A stretch of 12,747 nt of DNA. Origin: a bacterium (lineage in GTDB: Bacteria > JAHJDO01). The stretch is from positions 1 through 12,747 of the forward strand of contig JAUWOV010000054.1 of assembly GCA_030611945.1 (NCBI GenBank), given 5' to 3'. The notes under the pieces were generated by a model, which saw only the letters and a list, made by a program, of their open reading frames with translations, had not been told where the DNA came from and did no database searches. Every line of letters starts with the position of its first letter. The first letter of the stretch is position 1. Shown here piece by piece: positions 1-5,685 of this stretch. The position numbers were made by a program, and so were the translations under genes.

Positions 1-564
1 GAGTGTAAGTAATTTGCCTTTTTTAATTATCTTCTTAATTTCAATGTCCTGGTCAACCATTGCCTCTGCTAATTTTGTGGAATGATTGTTCTGTTCTGCT
101 GCTGCTCTGAATGCTGAGCGCACAAAGGATATTTCCTTTTCACCTGTTTTTTGTTGATTCATGCCGGCAAAACCAATTTTAACAGGAGAAGCCGCGCCTA
201 TCATACTGCCCGGTGCAACAATTATATGTTTACAAGATAGGGCAATAAGCGCCCCTGCGGATATGGCTCTTGGATTCACATATGCTATAGTAAGCATCTT
301 GAGATTCGAGAGAGCGTCTTTCATATCTACCGCTGCGTCAACCCTGCCGCCATACGTTTCAATATCCAGAATTACTGCCTTAGCATCTGCCTTTTCCGCT
401 TCCTGAACCGAACGTTTAACAAAGCTTGCAAGCCCCAGATCAATTATTCCATGAACAGGGATAACGTATACATCTCCGTCTTCAGCATGTAGGAATTGAG
501 GATATGGGCATATTAAAGTAAGAAACAGCAATAATAAGATAAAACTTGTTTTAACTTTTTTCAT
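1..564 (-). CDS. NfeD-type membrane serine protease (ClpP class), N-terminal part; 3' end outside window
   Basis: Open from an ATG at 564 to the left edge (188 codons, no stop), so the C-terminus is missing. Residues 1-27 look like a signal peptide (basic MKKVKTS, then a Leu/Ile-rich core ending near HAED). The rest matches the ClpP-class protease domain of the NfeD/SppA-like family: a DIETYGG strand-turn at about 67-73, then SAGA with candidate nucleophile Ser102, then IGAASPV at 122-128, and Lys143 in GEKEIS. The 41-residue Ser-Lys spacing equals that of the Ser97/Lys138 dyad known in archaeal PH1510. Family members usually continue into membrane helices and a small OB-fold (NfeD) domain and act with a stomatin-like partner in the membrane; neither is visible here. 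YGG replaces the more common PGG. The Shine-Dalgarno sequence is poor (AGGA almost touching the ATG), but the signal peptide supports this start. Confidence 0.85.
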   Translation of the reverse strand, partial: MKKVKTSFILLLLFLTLICPYPQFLHAEDGDVYVIPVHGIIDLGLASFVKRSVQEAEKADAKAVILDIETYGGRVDAAVDMKDALSNLKMLTIAYVNPRAISAGALIALSCKHIIVAPGSMIGAASPVKIGFAGMNQQKTGEKEISFVRSAFRAAAEQNNHSTKLAEAMVDQDIEIKKIIKKGKLLTL

Positions 565-690
565 TCCTATTCTGGCATACCTTTTGTTTTAGATGATTCA
601 AAGTAGCGAAAAATGACAGTTACATACATCTTTTCCGACCAAACCTAATTGCGTTGAAATTGTAGCGGATAATTTAATTTCCACTATGTT

Positions 691-718
691 ATTTTAAAGT
701 ACGACTTTAAATTGTCAA
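691..718 (-). promoter_or_regulatory. Sigma70-like promoter for the NfeD-type protease gene
   Basis: On the minus strand a perfect TTGACA (713-718) is followed, after 16 bases, by TAAAAT (691-696, five of six matches to TATAAT). It lies in the 185-base gap before the protease gene and would give a leader of roughly 120 bases. The spacer is occupied by a palindrome, listed separately. The gap otherwise shows no ORF or convincing RNA structure. Confidence 0.6.
693..711. repeat. Palindrome spanning the promoter spacer (possible operator)
   Basis: TTTAAAGT-ACG-ACTTTAAA is a perfect 8+8 base inverted repeat with a 3-base centre. It covers almost the whole region between the -35 and -10 boxes of the minus-strand promoter, which is a classical place for a repressor operator. 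Because the arms are AT-rich, chance occurrence is possible. No regulator gene is adjacent. Confidence 0.4.
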
Positions 719-749
719 GGCTCTTTTGTGGAAAAAAATACTCAAGACA

Positions 750-959
750 TCAAATCTCTAAAATCTCAAGTGCTTTTTGGGCGTCTTCTTCTTTGACTAA
801 TAACCGTGTTCCGTTAGTACCAAGCAGTAAATGAGGCCGCATGCCGCCGCAATCATCAGCAGAAACAACAGCTTCAATACCACTTGACTCAAGGAGACCT
901 TTTACGAGCTCAGCTTCTGTGCGGTTATTATAATTTTTAATACAAATTACATCTGCCAT
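750..959 (-). CDS. DUF2007-family small protein
   Basis: 69-residue protein. The opening (MADVICIKNYNNRTEAELVKGLLESSGIEA, residues 1-30) is typical of DUF2007 proteins: an initial strand, then a helix that 'climbs' to a Gly-Ile-x-Ala turn, and a final strand-helix (LLVKEEDAQKALEIL). The family folds as a small ferredoxin-like domain, sometimes labelled 'putative signal transducing protein'; its biochemical role is unknown. There is no signal peptide or membrane segment, so it is probably cytoplasmic. The ATG is preceded by a good Shine-Dalgarno sequence (AAGGAG, 8-9 bases away), and a candidate promoter lies just upstream. It is transcribed in the same direction as the neighbouring protease but is separated from it by a promoter, so it is probably its own short transcript. 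Confidence 0.8.
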   Translation of the reverse strand: MADVICIKNYNNRTEAELVKGLLESSGIEAVVSADDCGGMRPHLLLGTNGTRLLVKEEDAQKALEILEI

Positions 960-994
960 TTTTTGTTCTCCTTATTCTCCAAAATTAAGCATAT

Positions 995-1022
995 ACTATA
1001 AGTGTTATAATTTACAAGACAA
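995..1022 (-). promoter_or_regulatory. Candidate promoter for the DUF2007 gene
   Basis: Minus-strand TTGTCT (1017-1022, four of six) and TATAGT (995-1000, five of six) are spaced by 16 bases. They sit about 35 bases upstream of the DUF2007 start, close to its strong ribosome-binding site. The surrounding sequence is AT-rich, so chance matches are easy. Confidence 0.35.
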
Positions 1023-1030
1023 AAACCATT

Positions 1031-1091
1031 TCAAAACATCAAATCTGTCATTGCTTTATTCCCTCTCTTTTTAAGAGAGGGTTAGGGTGAG
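1031..1091 (+). repeat. Hairpin repeat, copy 1 (left end of the DUF559 cassette)
   Basis: The core at 1054-1091 is CTTTATT followed by a 9-base-pair hairpin (CCCTCTCTT 1061-1069, AAGAGAGGG 1073-1081, loop TTT) and then TTAGGGTGAGT. It matches the copy at 1508-1545 over 38 bases, differing only in the 3-base loop (TTT versus CTC). Upstream, TCAAAACATCAAA (1031-1043) also recurs at 1494-1506 at a slightly different spacing, so the shared unit is longer than the core. On the minus strand it encodes the last residues and stop of the DUF559 protein. Confidence 0.85.
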
Positions 1092-1430
1092 TTTTTCAAT
1101 TACATCATCCAAAGAATTCTCTATTTCTTCATTTTTAAAACGAACAACTTTGATTCCCAACTGATTAATAATAAAGCTTCTGAATTTATCATAATCTTTC
1201 TGTTTCTCATGAATGTCGCCATCTACTTCAACGACTAATTTACATTCATGACAATAAAAATCCGCAATAAAGAAACGTCTCTGTTCATCATATTCAAAAT
1301 TAATTGGGTATTGACGATAAAATTTCCTGTTTTTAATTCTTCTGTTTCTTACAGTTTGCCAAAGAATATTTTCTGCTTTTGTGCTGTTCTTGCGAAGATT
1401 TCTGGCAACTTGTTTAATTGTGTTTTTCAA
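1071..1430 (-). CDS. DUF559 (Vsr-like PD-(D/E)XK endonuclease fold) protein
   Basis: 119 residues, the usual length for stand-alone DUF559 proteins. Hallmarks are visible in order: LRKNSTKAENILWQTVRNR (about 12-30), FYRQYPI (37-43), FIADFYCHECKLVVEVDG (54-71) with the candidate metal-binding Asp and Glu, HEKQKDYDKFR (74-84), and IKVVRFKNEEI (93-103). The family is related to very-short-patch-repair and other PD-(D/E)XK nucleases; its biological role is not established. The start is TTG at 1430 (an upstream ATG runs straight into a stop), with GGGG about 6-10 bases ahead, itself part of the flanking repeat. The final LTLTLS is encoded by the opposite repeat copy. It lies between pgpA and the DUF2007 gene on the same strand, but its repeat borders suggest an inserted unit rather than an operon member. 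Confidence 0.85.
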   Translation of the reverse strand: MKNTIKQVARNLRKNSTKAENILWQTVRNRRIKNRKFYRQYPINFEYDEQRRFFIADFYCHECKLVVEVDGDIHEKQKDYDKFRSFIINQLGIKVVRFKNEEIENSLDDVIEKLTLTLS

Positions 1431-1464
1431 CTCATCCCCTGCCCCTTCTCTTTCAAGAGAAGGG
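1428..1464 (-). repeat. Hairpin repeat, inverted copy (right end of the DUF559 cassette)
   Basis: CCCTTCTCTT (1443-1452) pairs perfectly with AAGAGAAGGG (1455-1464), a 10-base-pair stem. The minus-strand tail, GCAGGGGATGAGTTG, contains both the G-rich ribosome-binding region and the TTG start of the DUF559 gene. It is an imperfect, inverted relative of the copies at 1054-1091 and 1508-1545. Beyond it, AAAACA-GCT-TGTTTT (1465-1479) is a further small inverted repeat of unknown meaning. Confidence 0.7.
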
Positions 1465-1493
1465 AAAACAGCTTGTTTTGGAATAAATTTTGC

Positions 1494-1545
1494 TCAAAAC
1501 ATCAAACCTTTATTCCCTCTCTTCTCAAGAGAGGGTTAGGGTGAG
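1494..1545 (+). repeat. Hairpin repeat, copy 2 (forms the 3' end of pgpA)
   Basis: Direct-orientation copy of the repeat at 1031-1091: TCAAAACATCAAA (1494-1506), CTTTATT (1508-1514), a 9-base-pair stem (CCCTCTCTT 1515-1523, AAGAGAGGG 1527-1535, loop CTC) and TTAGGGTGAGT to 1545. On the minus strand it supplies the last seven or so codons and the TGA stop of pgpA. No U-run follows the hairpin on the minus strand, so it does not look like an intrinsic terminator. Confidence 0.85.
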
Positions 1546-2004
1546 TCCTATAAATTTATTTCCCAACACTATTATTTGCAGTACTAGATTAGCATAGATT
1601 CCTGCAGCTGCATCATCAAGCATCACTCCCCAGCCGTATGGGAGTTTCTCCAGCGATTTTGCGGGGAATGGCTTGAGAATGTCAAATACGCGGAATAATA
1701 TGAATCCTGTTATGATATAAAATAAGCCGAAAGGTACCATTGCCAACGCTATGAGAATTCCAAAGACCTCATCAAGAACAAATTTCCTGCAGTCTTTTTT
1801 TTCATATACTTCTTCTGATTTTTTACCGATAAGAATTCCTGCAATAAATAATAAAGCAAGTACCGAAAAATATAATCCTGATGAACAATGGCGGGACAAA
1901 ATCCAATACAAGCCCAACCCTGCCAAAGTGCCAATAGTTCCGGGAGCATATGGGGAATATCCAACAAAAAAGAATGAGGATATCAGTCTAATTAGAAGTT
2001 TCAT
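1525..2004 (-). CDS. pgpA: Phosphatidylglycerophosphatase A
   Basis: 159 residues, normal PgpA size. PgpA removes the phosphate from phosphatidylglycerophosphate to give phosphatidylglycerol at the inner membrane. Family signatures are clear: GYSPYAPGTIGTLAGL (15-30), VLDEVFG (76-82), FRVFDILKPFP (104-114) and GWGVMLDDAAAGIYANL (124-140), the last with the Asp pair expected at the Mg site. Hydrophobic stretches at about 43-60, 80-107 and 136-147 fit a membrane protein. Its ATG overlaps the pgsA stop as ATGA (4 bases), implying translational coupling with the preceding enzyme of the pathway. The C-terminal GLTLTLS and stop codon come from a hairpin repeat, so the native tail has probably been replaced after about residue 152; the catalytic core is intact. 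Confidence 0.95.
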   Translation of the reverse strand: MKLLIRLISSFFFVGYSPYAPGTIGTLAGLGLYWILSRHCSSGLYFSVLALLFIAGILIGKKSEEVYEKKDCRKFVLDEVFGILIALAMVPFGLFYIITGFILFRVFDILKPFPAKSLEKLPYGWGVMLDDAAAGIYANLVLQIIVLGNKFIGLTLTLS

Positions 2005-2630
2005 TGGTGAGCAGCTTCTCTAATAAGGTCTTTGTGCTCAATCATATACCCTATCCCTGAGATGACAGAAAAGATCACCACAACACCCATGATCCATGTT
2101 AGGAGAGAGTGCATCCAAATGTCCAGCGGCTTAGCATGCCATAGGACATTTTGCCATGAATTAAAAACTATCATAGTATCTCTGACGCAAAGAGCAATAA
2201 GCGTTATTATTATAGCTGTGATCTGAGAACCTGTTTTATGCTTACCAAGAAGTCCTGCGCTTATTATGATGCCTTTCGTAGCTGCCAGATTACGAAGACC
2301 TGTAATGATAAATTCTCTACTTATTATTATAACAACCATCCATGAGGGAAAGAGTCCCATGCCAATGAACACAATAAGAGCAGACGTTACAAGTAATTTG
2401 TCAGCAACAGGATCCATTAACCTGCCGAAATTTGTTATTTTTTTTTCACGACGAGCAATAATACCATCAAAAAGGTCAGTAAGGGATGCCAGAATAAATA
2501 TAAGCAGTCCCAGATATTTACCAATAGCAATGTAGATTAAGTCATTGGAAACATAGTTTATCAACAGAGCAATAATAAGAAATGGAATAGCCAGTATACG
2601 TATAAATGTTAATTTATTAGGCATGTTCAT
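2001..2630 (-). CDS. pgsA: CDP-diacylglycerol-glycerol-3-phosphate 3-phosphatidyltransferase
   Basis: 209 residues. It joins CDP-diacylglycerol and glycerol-3-phosphate to form phosphatidylglycerophosphate, the substrate of the next gene, pgpA. The complete CDP-alcohol phosphatidyltransferase motif is present: Asp55-Gly56-x2-Ala59-Arg60-x8-Gly69-x3-Asp73-x3-Asp77. The N-terminus MNMPNKLTFIRI is the usual PgsA opening, which supports the ATG at 2630 rather than the Met two codons later. Several hydrophobic helices (about 12-27, 33-50, 80-105, 133-149, 175-195) indicate an integral inner-membrane enzyme. The start overlaps the stop of the rodZ-like gene by one base (TAATG), and the stop overlaps pgpA, so it sits in the middle of a coupled run. 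Confidence 0.95.
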   Translation of the reverse strand: MNMPNKLTFIRILAIPFLIIALLINYVSNDLIYIAIGKYLGLLIFILASLTDLFDGIIARREKKITNFGRLMDPVADKLLVTSALIVFIGMGLFPSWMVVIIISREFIITGLRNLAATKGIIISAGLLGKHKTGSQITAIIITLIALCVRDTMIVFNSWQNVLWHAKPLDIWMHSLLTWIMGVVVIFSVISGIGYMIEHKDLIREAAHQ

Positions 2631-3379
2631 TATGAAGTTTTTATCCCCTCTTTAGTTACAATAACTTTTTTGAAAACCTCTCCCTTTTTACCAAGAATGG
2701 GCATTCTTTTGCCATTTAGCTGTATTATAACACCTCCTGCGTTTCCTATTCTGAAACGGAATTTTTCTTTGGCGTACCATACTTTCTCGTCCCCTTTATG
2801 TAGTGTGCCTCCAAATAATTTTTTGTCGTCAGCAAAGATTCTAAGCCATGTCTCATCTATTGTTGTGAATTTTAGTTCCAACAGCTCGCTCTTGCTTTTA
2901 ACATATTCATCAAGAGTAGACTGGTTTATGAGATTGGTATCCTCTGTTACTAACGGCGAATCCGCTATAACCAGATCAGAATAATCACGCGTTTTTTCAG
3001 GCGTGACTTTGTTAACAATATTAACAAAATGTCTGACTGCAAAAATGATTGTTATGGATAATATTAAAGCCAATCCTATGATAGAGAAAAGCAATATCTT
3101 CTTTTTTGTTTTCTCGTCTGTATTTTTTTCTCTATAGCTCTGAGAAGATTTAGAGTCTTGATCATACTGGGTTAAGAGTTTCTCCGTATCTAAGCCAAGA
3201 AAACTTGTATATCCTCTTAAGAATATTCTTGCATATTCCGGTGATGGCAGACTGTCAGTAGTGTCATTCTCCAATGCTTTAAGATATGCAGGACTTATTT
3301 TTATTTGCGCGTATACATCTTGGAGCCTTAATTTTTTTTCAAGTCTAGCTTTTTTTAAGACCTTTCCAATAGATTCCAT
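2630..3379 (-). CDS. RodZ-like HTH / membrane protein with C-terminal DUF4115
   Basis: 249 residues with the RodZ architecture. An N-terminal helix-turn-helix domain (5-65, including IGKVLKKARLEKKLRLQDVY and the RIFLRGYTSFLGLD segment typical of this family) is followed by a charged linker, one membrane helix (95-116, ILLFSIIGLALILSITIIFA) after a KKK stop, and a periplasmic DUF4115 beta domain (170-245: DETWLRIFADDKKLFGGTL, then GNAGGVIIQLNGK). RodZ binds MreB and helps control rod shape; some Gram-positive relatives act as regulators. Only family-level assignment is safe here, since no mreB is in the window. It follows the coiled-coil gene by 6 bases and overlaps pgsA by one. Co-transcription of RodZ-like genes with pgsA is seen in various bacteria. 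A modest AGG lies 6 bases before the ATG. Confidence 0.85.
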   Translation of the reverse strand: MESIGKVLKKARLEKKLRLQDVYAQIKISPAYLKALENDTTDSLPSPEYARIFLRGYTSFLGLDTEKLLTQYDQDSKSSQSYREKNTDEKTKKKILLFSIIGLALILSITIIFAVRHFVNIVNKVTPEKTRDYSDLVIADSPLVTEDTNLINQSTLDEYVKSKSELLELKFTTIDETWLRIFADDKKLFGGTLHKGDEKVWYAKEKFRFRIGNAGGVIIQLNGKRMPILGKKGEVFKKVIVTKEGIKTS

Positions 3380-3385
3380 AATTGC

Positions 3386-3655
3386 CTAAAATTTTCTTAG
3401 TTGTTTTAATAACTTGGTTATTTTAGATTTAATAACTACTCTATCATCCTTAAATATTCTATATTGTTCTTTAATATAATCTGATATTTTACCTGATTCT
3501 TCCAGTTTTTTATATCTATTATCCAATTCAGAAAGCTGCGCCTGAAGAGAATTAACACTCTCTCTCAGCGAATCCCTTTCGTTTTTCATATCCTGCGTTT
3601 TTTGAAGAGCATCCTGAATTTTTTGATCTAAAACTTCTAATTTCTCGTCCAGCAT
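3386..3655 (-). CDS. Short coiled-coil protein (ZapB-like in form)
   Basis: 89 residues, almost entirely charged heptads: LDEKLEVLDQKIQDALQKTQ (2-21), then ERDSLRESVNSLQAQLSELDNRYKKLEE (about 26-53), a short break at SGKISDY, and a basic helical tail ending KLLKQLRKF. There are no Cys, Trp or membrane segments. The size and leucine spacing resemble ZapB and other small division-associated coiled coils, and in many bacteria a ZapA-type gene directly follows pheT, so a cell-division role is plausible but unproven. It starts 4 bases after the pheT stop with only a weak purine-rich leader, so it is likely expressed by coupling, and ends 6 bases before the rodZ-like gene. The tail could also contact nucleic acid. 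Sequence similarity alone would be a weak guide because coiled coils match promiscuously. Confidence 0.7.
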   Translation of the reverse strand: MLDEKLEVLDQKIQDALQKTQDMKNERDSLRESVNSLQAQLSELDNRYKKLEESGKISDYIKEQYRIFKDDRVVIKSKITKLLKQLRKF

Positions 3656-3659
3656 TTTT

Positions 3660-5675
3660 CTACTTTCTTAAAGCAACATTTAATTGTGATATAAGCTGAC
3701 GTTCTATGTTTGAATGAGCTTGATTTACTTCCTCATCAGTCAATGTTCTTTTATTGGAACGATAGCAAACCGCATAGGCCATACTTTTATGTGTAGATGA
3801 AATTTGTTTGCCGCGATATATATCAAACAGTTTAATATCTTTGACAATCTCTCCACCAGCTTTCCACATTATATTCATAATATCAGCATTAGATACATTT
3901 TCTTTAACAGTAAAAGCTATGTCGCGTTCACTGGATGGGTATTTAGGAATCTCCTTAAAAACAGGGGATAAATTTATGTATTTTGATAAATCAAGGAACA
4001 CAATCTCAAGCAGAAACACCTTTTCGTCAATATTGTATCTCTCCAGTACATTCCTGCTGACTTCTCCTGTTATGCCTACTCCGCATCCCTGAACATCTAT
4101 GCTTGCTGAGCAATCTTGAGTAAATACTTGGTGTTTTTTATAGCATAAGCAATGGTCTTCTATTCCAAGTTTATGCAAGATTATTTCTAATATACCCTTA
4201 ATATCAAAGAAAGAAACGTTTCCAACAATTCCACAGCACAAATACGTCTTTTCGTGGTATGAAGAATTATTTTCAAAGAATACCTGTCCAAGTTCATATA
4301 ATTTAATTTCAGTAATAGACCTATTTAAGTTTCTCTTAATTACACTCAGCATCTCAGGTATCAGGCTTGTTCTCATTATATTTTGGTCATCTCCCATGGG
4401 ATTAGTAATTTTTACTCCATCAGAAGACAGACCCGTTTTATACAAGTTTTCTGGGTTTGTAAAACTTGAGGTGTATATTTCGGCCATGCCGCATGAACAC
4501 AATATGTTTTTCAGAGCATCTGTTTGCTTTTCAAACTCTCCTTTGCCACATGAACTGGTTTGTCCTCGAGGCATTGTAGTATCAATATTATTATATCCGT
4601 AGATACGGGCAATTTCTTCAACCAGGTCTATCTCCCGGTTAATATCATGGCGATATGTAGGGACAAGTATCTTGATGCTATTCGCATTATGTTGTTTGAT
4701 CTCAAAACCAAGATTTAAAATTATACTTTTTAACTTGTTTTTTGGTATGTCAATACCAAGAATTCGTTTTATTTGCCGGATTCTAAGTTGTATGTTTTGT
4801 TTCTTGAATTTCTTTGGATAGATGTCCACAATACCCCTTACTGATTTTCCCCGTGCAATCTTCTCTATGAGATAAGCGGCTCTATTAAGCGCAGACACAA
4901 CTCCATTTGGATCAACGCCTCTTTCAAAACGATATGATGATTCTGAAGACAGTCCTAATGTTTTAGAGGTTCTTCTTATGCATCCTGCATTAAAATGAGC
5001 GCTTTCCAGAAATATATCTGTTGTCTGCTCATCTATCTCGGAGCCAATGCCTCCCATGATACCTGCAATAGCAACGGGTCCTTTTTTATCTGCTATTACA
5101 AGCATATCCCGAGAGAGCTGTCTTTTGCTCTCATCCAGAGCAAGAATAGATTCATTTTGTTTTGCTTCTCTTATAGTAATTTTCTTGCCTGTTATTTTAT
5201 TGTAATCAAACGCATGAAGAGGCTGTCCTGTTTCCATCAGGACATAGTTTGTTATGTCTACAATATTATTTATTGAGCGAATACCAACCGCTTCCAGCCG
5301 CTTTGCGAGCCATGACGGCGATGGCGCTATTTTAACATTGCGAATTATTCTTCCTGCATATCTCGGACATAGGTAAGTGTTCTTTATTGATACATCTATT
5401 AACTTCTCGATTTCTTTATTTGCTCTGCATTCTTTTAATCCCTGAGGATACTTAACTTGTTTACTTGTAATTGCTCTAATCTCTCTTGCTATACCAATTA
5501 TACTTAAACAGTCCCCTCTGTTTGCCGTAACTTCTATATCTAATACAAATTCATCAGGATTTGACTTTTGTATGTCAGCAACTTCCAGTCCTGACATGGT
5601 TAGTTTTTCTGCAATTTCCTCAAGAGATAATTCTATGTCTATATATTCTTTTAACCAATTATAGGGTACTTTCAT
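3660..5675 (-). CDS. pheT: Phenylalanine-tRNA ligase beta subunit, lacking the EMAP-II-like domain
   Basis: 671 residues. With PheS it forms the alpha2-beta2 synthetase that charges tRNA-Phe. Visible domains: the N-terminal B1 half (MKVPYNWLKEYI...LTMSGLEV, 1-33), the B3/B4 editing region (about 100-275, with TNYVLMETGQPLHAFD 142-157 and SSYRFERGVDP 246-256), B5 (about 285-360, RHDINREIDLVEEIARIYGY 342-361 with acidic Mg-site residues), the catalytic-like core (about 380-560), and the ferredoxin-fold anticodon-binding domain (577-671, YPSSERDIAFTV and LFDIYRGKQI). The usual bacterial protein is about 800 residues. Here residue 33 runs within a few residues into FVLDIEVTANRGDCLS, so the roughly 110-residue tRNA-binding OB domain found between them in E. 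coli is absent. GGAG lies 5 bases before the ATG; pheS ends 10 bases upstream. Confidence 0.95.
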   Translation of the reverse strand: MKVPYNWLKEYIDIELSLEEIAEKLTMSGLEVADIQKSNPDEFVLDIEVTANRGDCLSIIGIAREIRAITSKQVKYPQGLKECRANKEIEKLIDVSIKNTYLCPRYAGRIIRNVKIAPSPSWLAKRLEAVGIRSINNIVDITNYVLMETGQPLHAFDYNKITGKKITIREAKQNESILALDESKRQLSRDMLVIADKKGPVAIAGIMGGIGSEIDEQTTDIFLESAHFNAGCIRRTSKTLGLSSESSYRFERGVDPNGVVSALNRAAYLIEKIARGKSVRGIVDIYPKKFKKQNIQLRIRQIKRILGIDIPKNKLKSIILNLGFEIKQHNANSIKILVPTYRHDINREIDLVEEIARIYGYNNIDTTMPRGQTSSCGKGEFEKQTDALKNILCSCGMAEIYTSSFTNPENLYKTGLSSDGVKITNPMGDDQNIMRTSLIPEMLSVIKRNLNRSITEIKLYELGQVFFENNSSYHEKTYLCCGIVGNVSFFDIKGILEIILHKLGIEDHCLCYKKHQVFTQDCSASIDVQGCGVGITGEVSRNVLERYNIDEKVFLLEIVFLDLSKYINLSPVFKEIPKYPSSERDIAFTVKENVSNADIMNIMWKAGGEIVKDIKLFDIYRGKQISSTHKSMAYAVCYRSNKRTLTDEEVNQAHSNIERQLISQLNVALRK

Positions 5676-5685
5676 TATGTCTCCG

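Larger units (their letters stand above)
1054..1464 (-). mobile_element. Putative inverted-repeat cassette carrying a DUF559 gene
   Basis: A single DUF559 gene is bounded by two imperfect inverted copies of a hairpin-plus-tail repeat. The left copy reads AAGAGAGGG-TTAGGG-TGAGTT inward on the plus strand. The right copy reads AAGAGAAGGGGCAGGGGATGAGTT inward on the minus strand (split here as AAGAGAAGGGG and CAGGGGATGAGTT). Start and stop codons fall within the repeats, so the unit is just repeat-gene-repeat. DUF559 genes flanked by repeats of this CCCTCTC/GAGAGGG-TTAGGG type are something I recall from other genomes; mobility is inference. No transposase is present and no clear target-site duplication was seen. 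Confidence 0.45.

Noticed and set aside
161-406. Plus-strand 81-codon frame at the left edge
   Set aside because: Antisense to the conserved catalytic core of the protease, whose motifs are clearly on the minus strand.
1061-1081. Hairpins of the DUF559/pgpA repeats as intrinsic terminators
   Set aside because: The stems are strong but no T-run follows on the minus strand at 1061-1081 or 1515-1535; they overlap coding ends because of the repeat.
1248-1544. Plus-strand 98-codon frame opposite the DUF559 gene
   Set aside because: It is antisense to a recognisable protein and passes through two repeat copies; no ribosome-binding site or family features.
1031-1545. Repeated units that might be a CRISPR array
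   Set aside because: Only two direct copies and one inverted copy, separated by a whole gene, with internal hairpins and no regular spacers.
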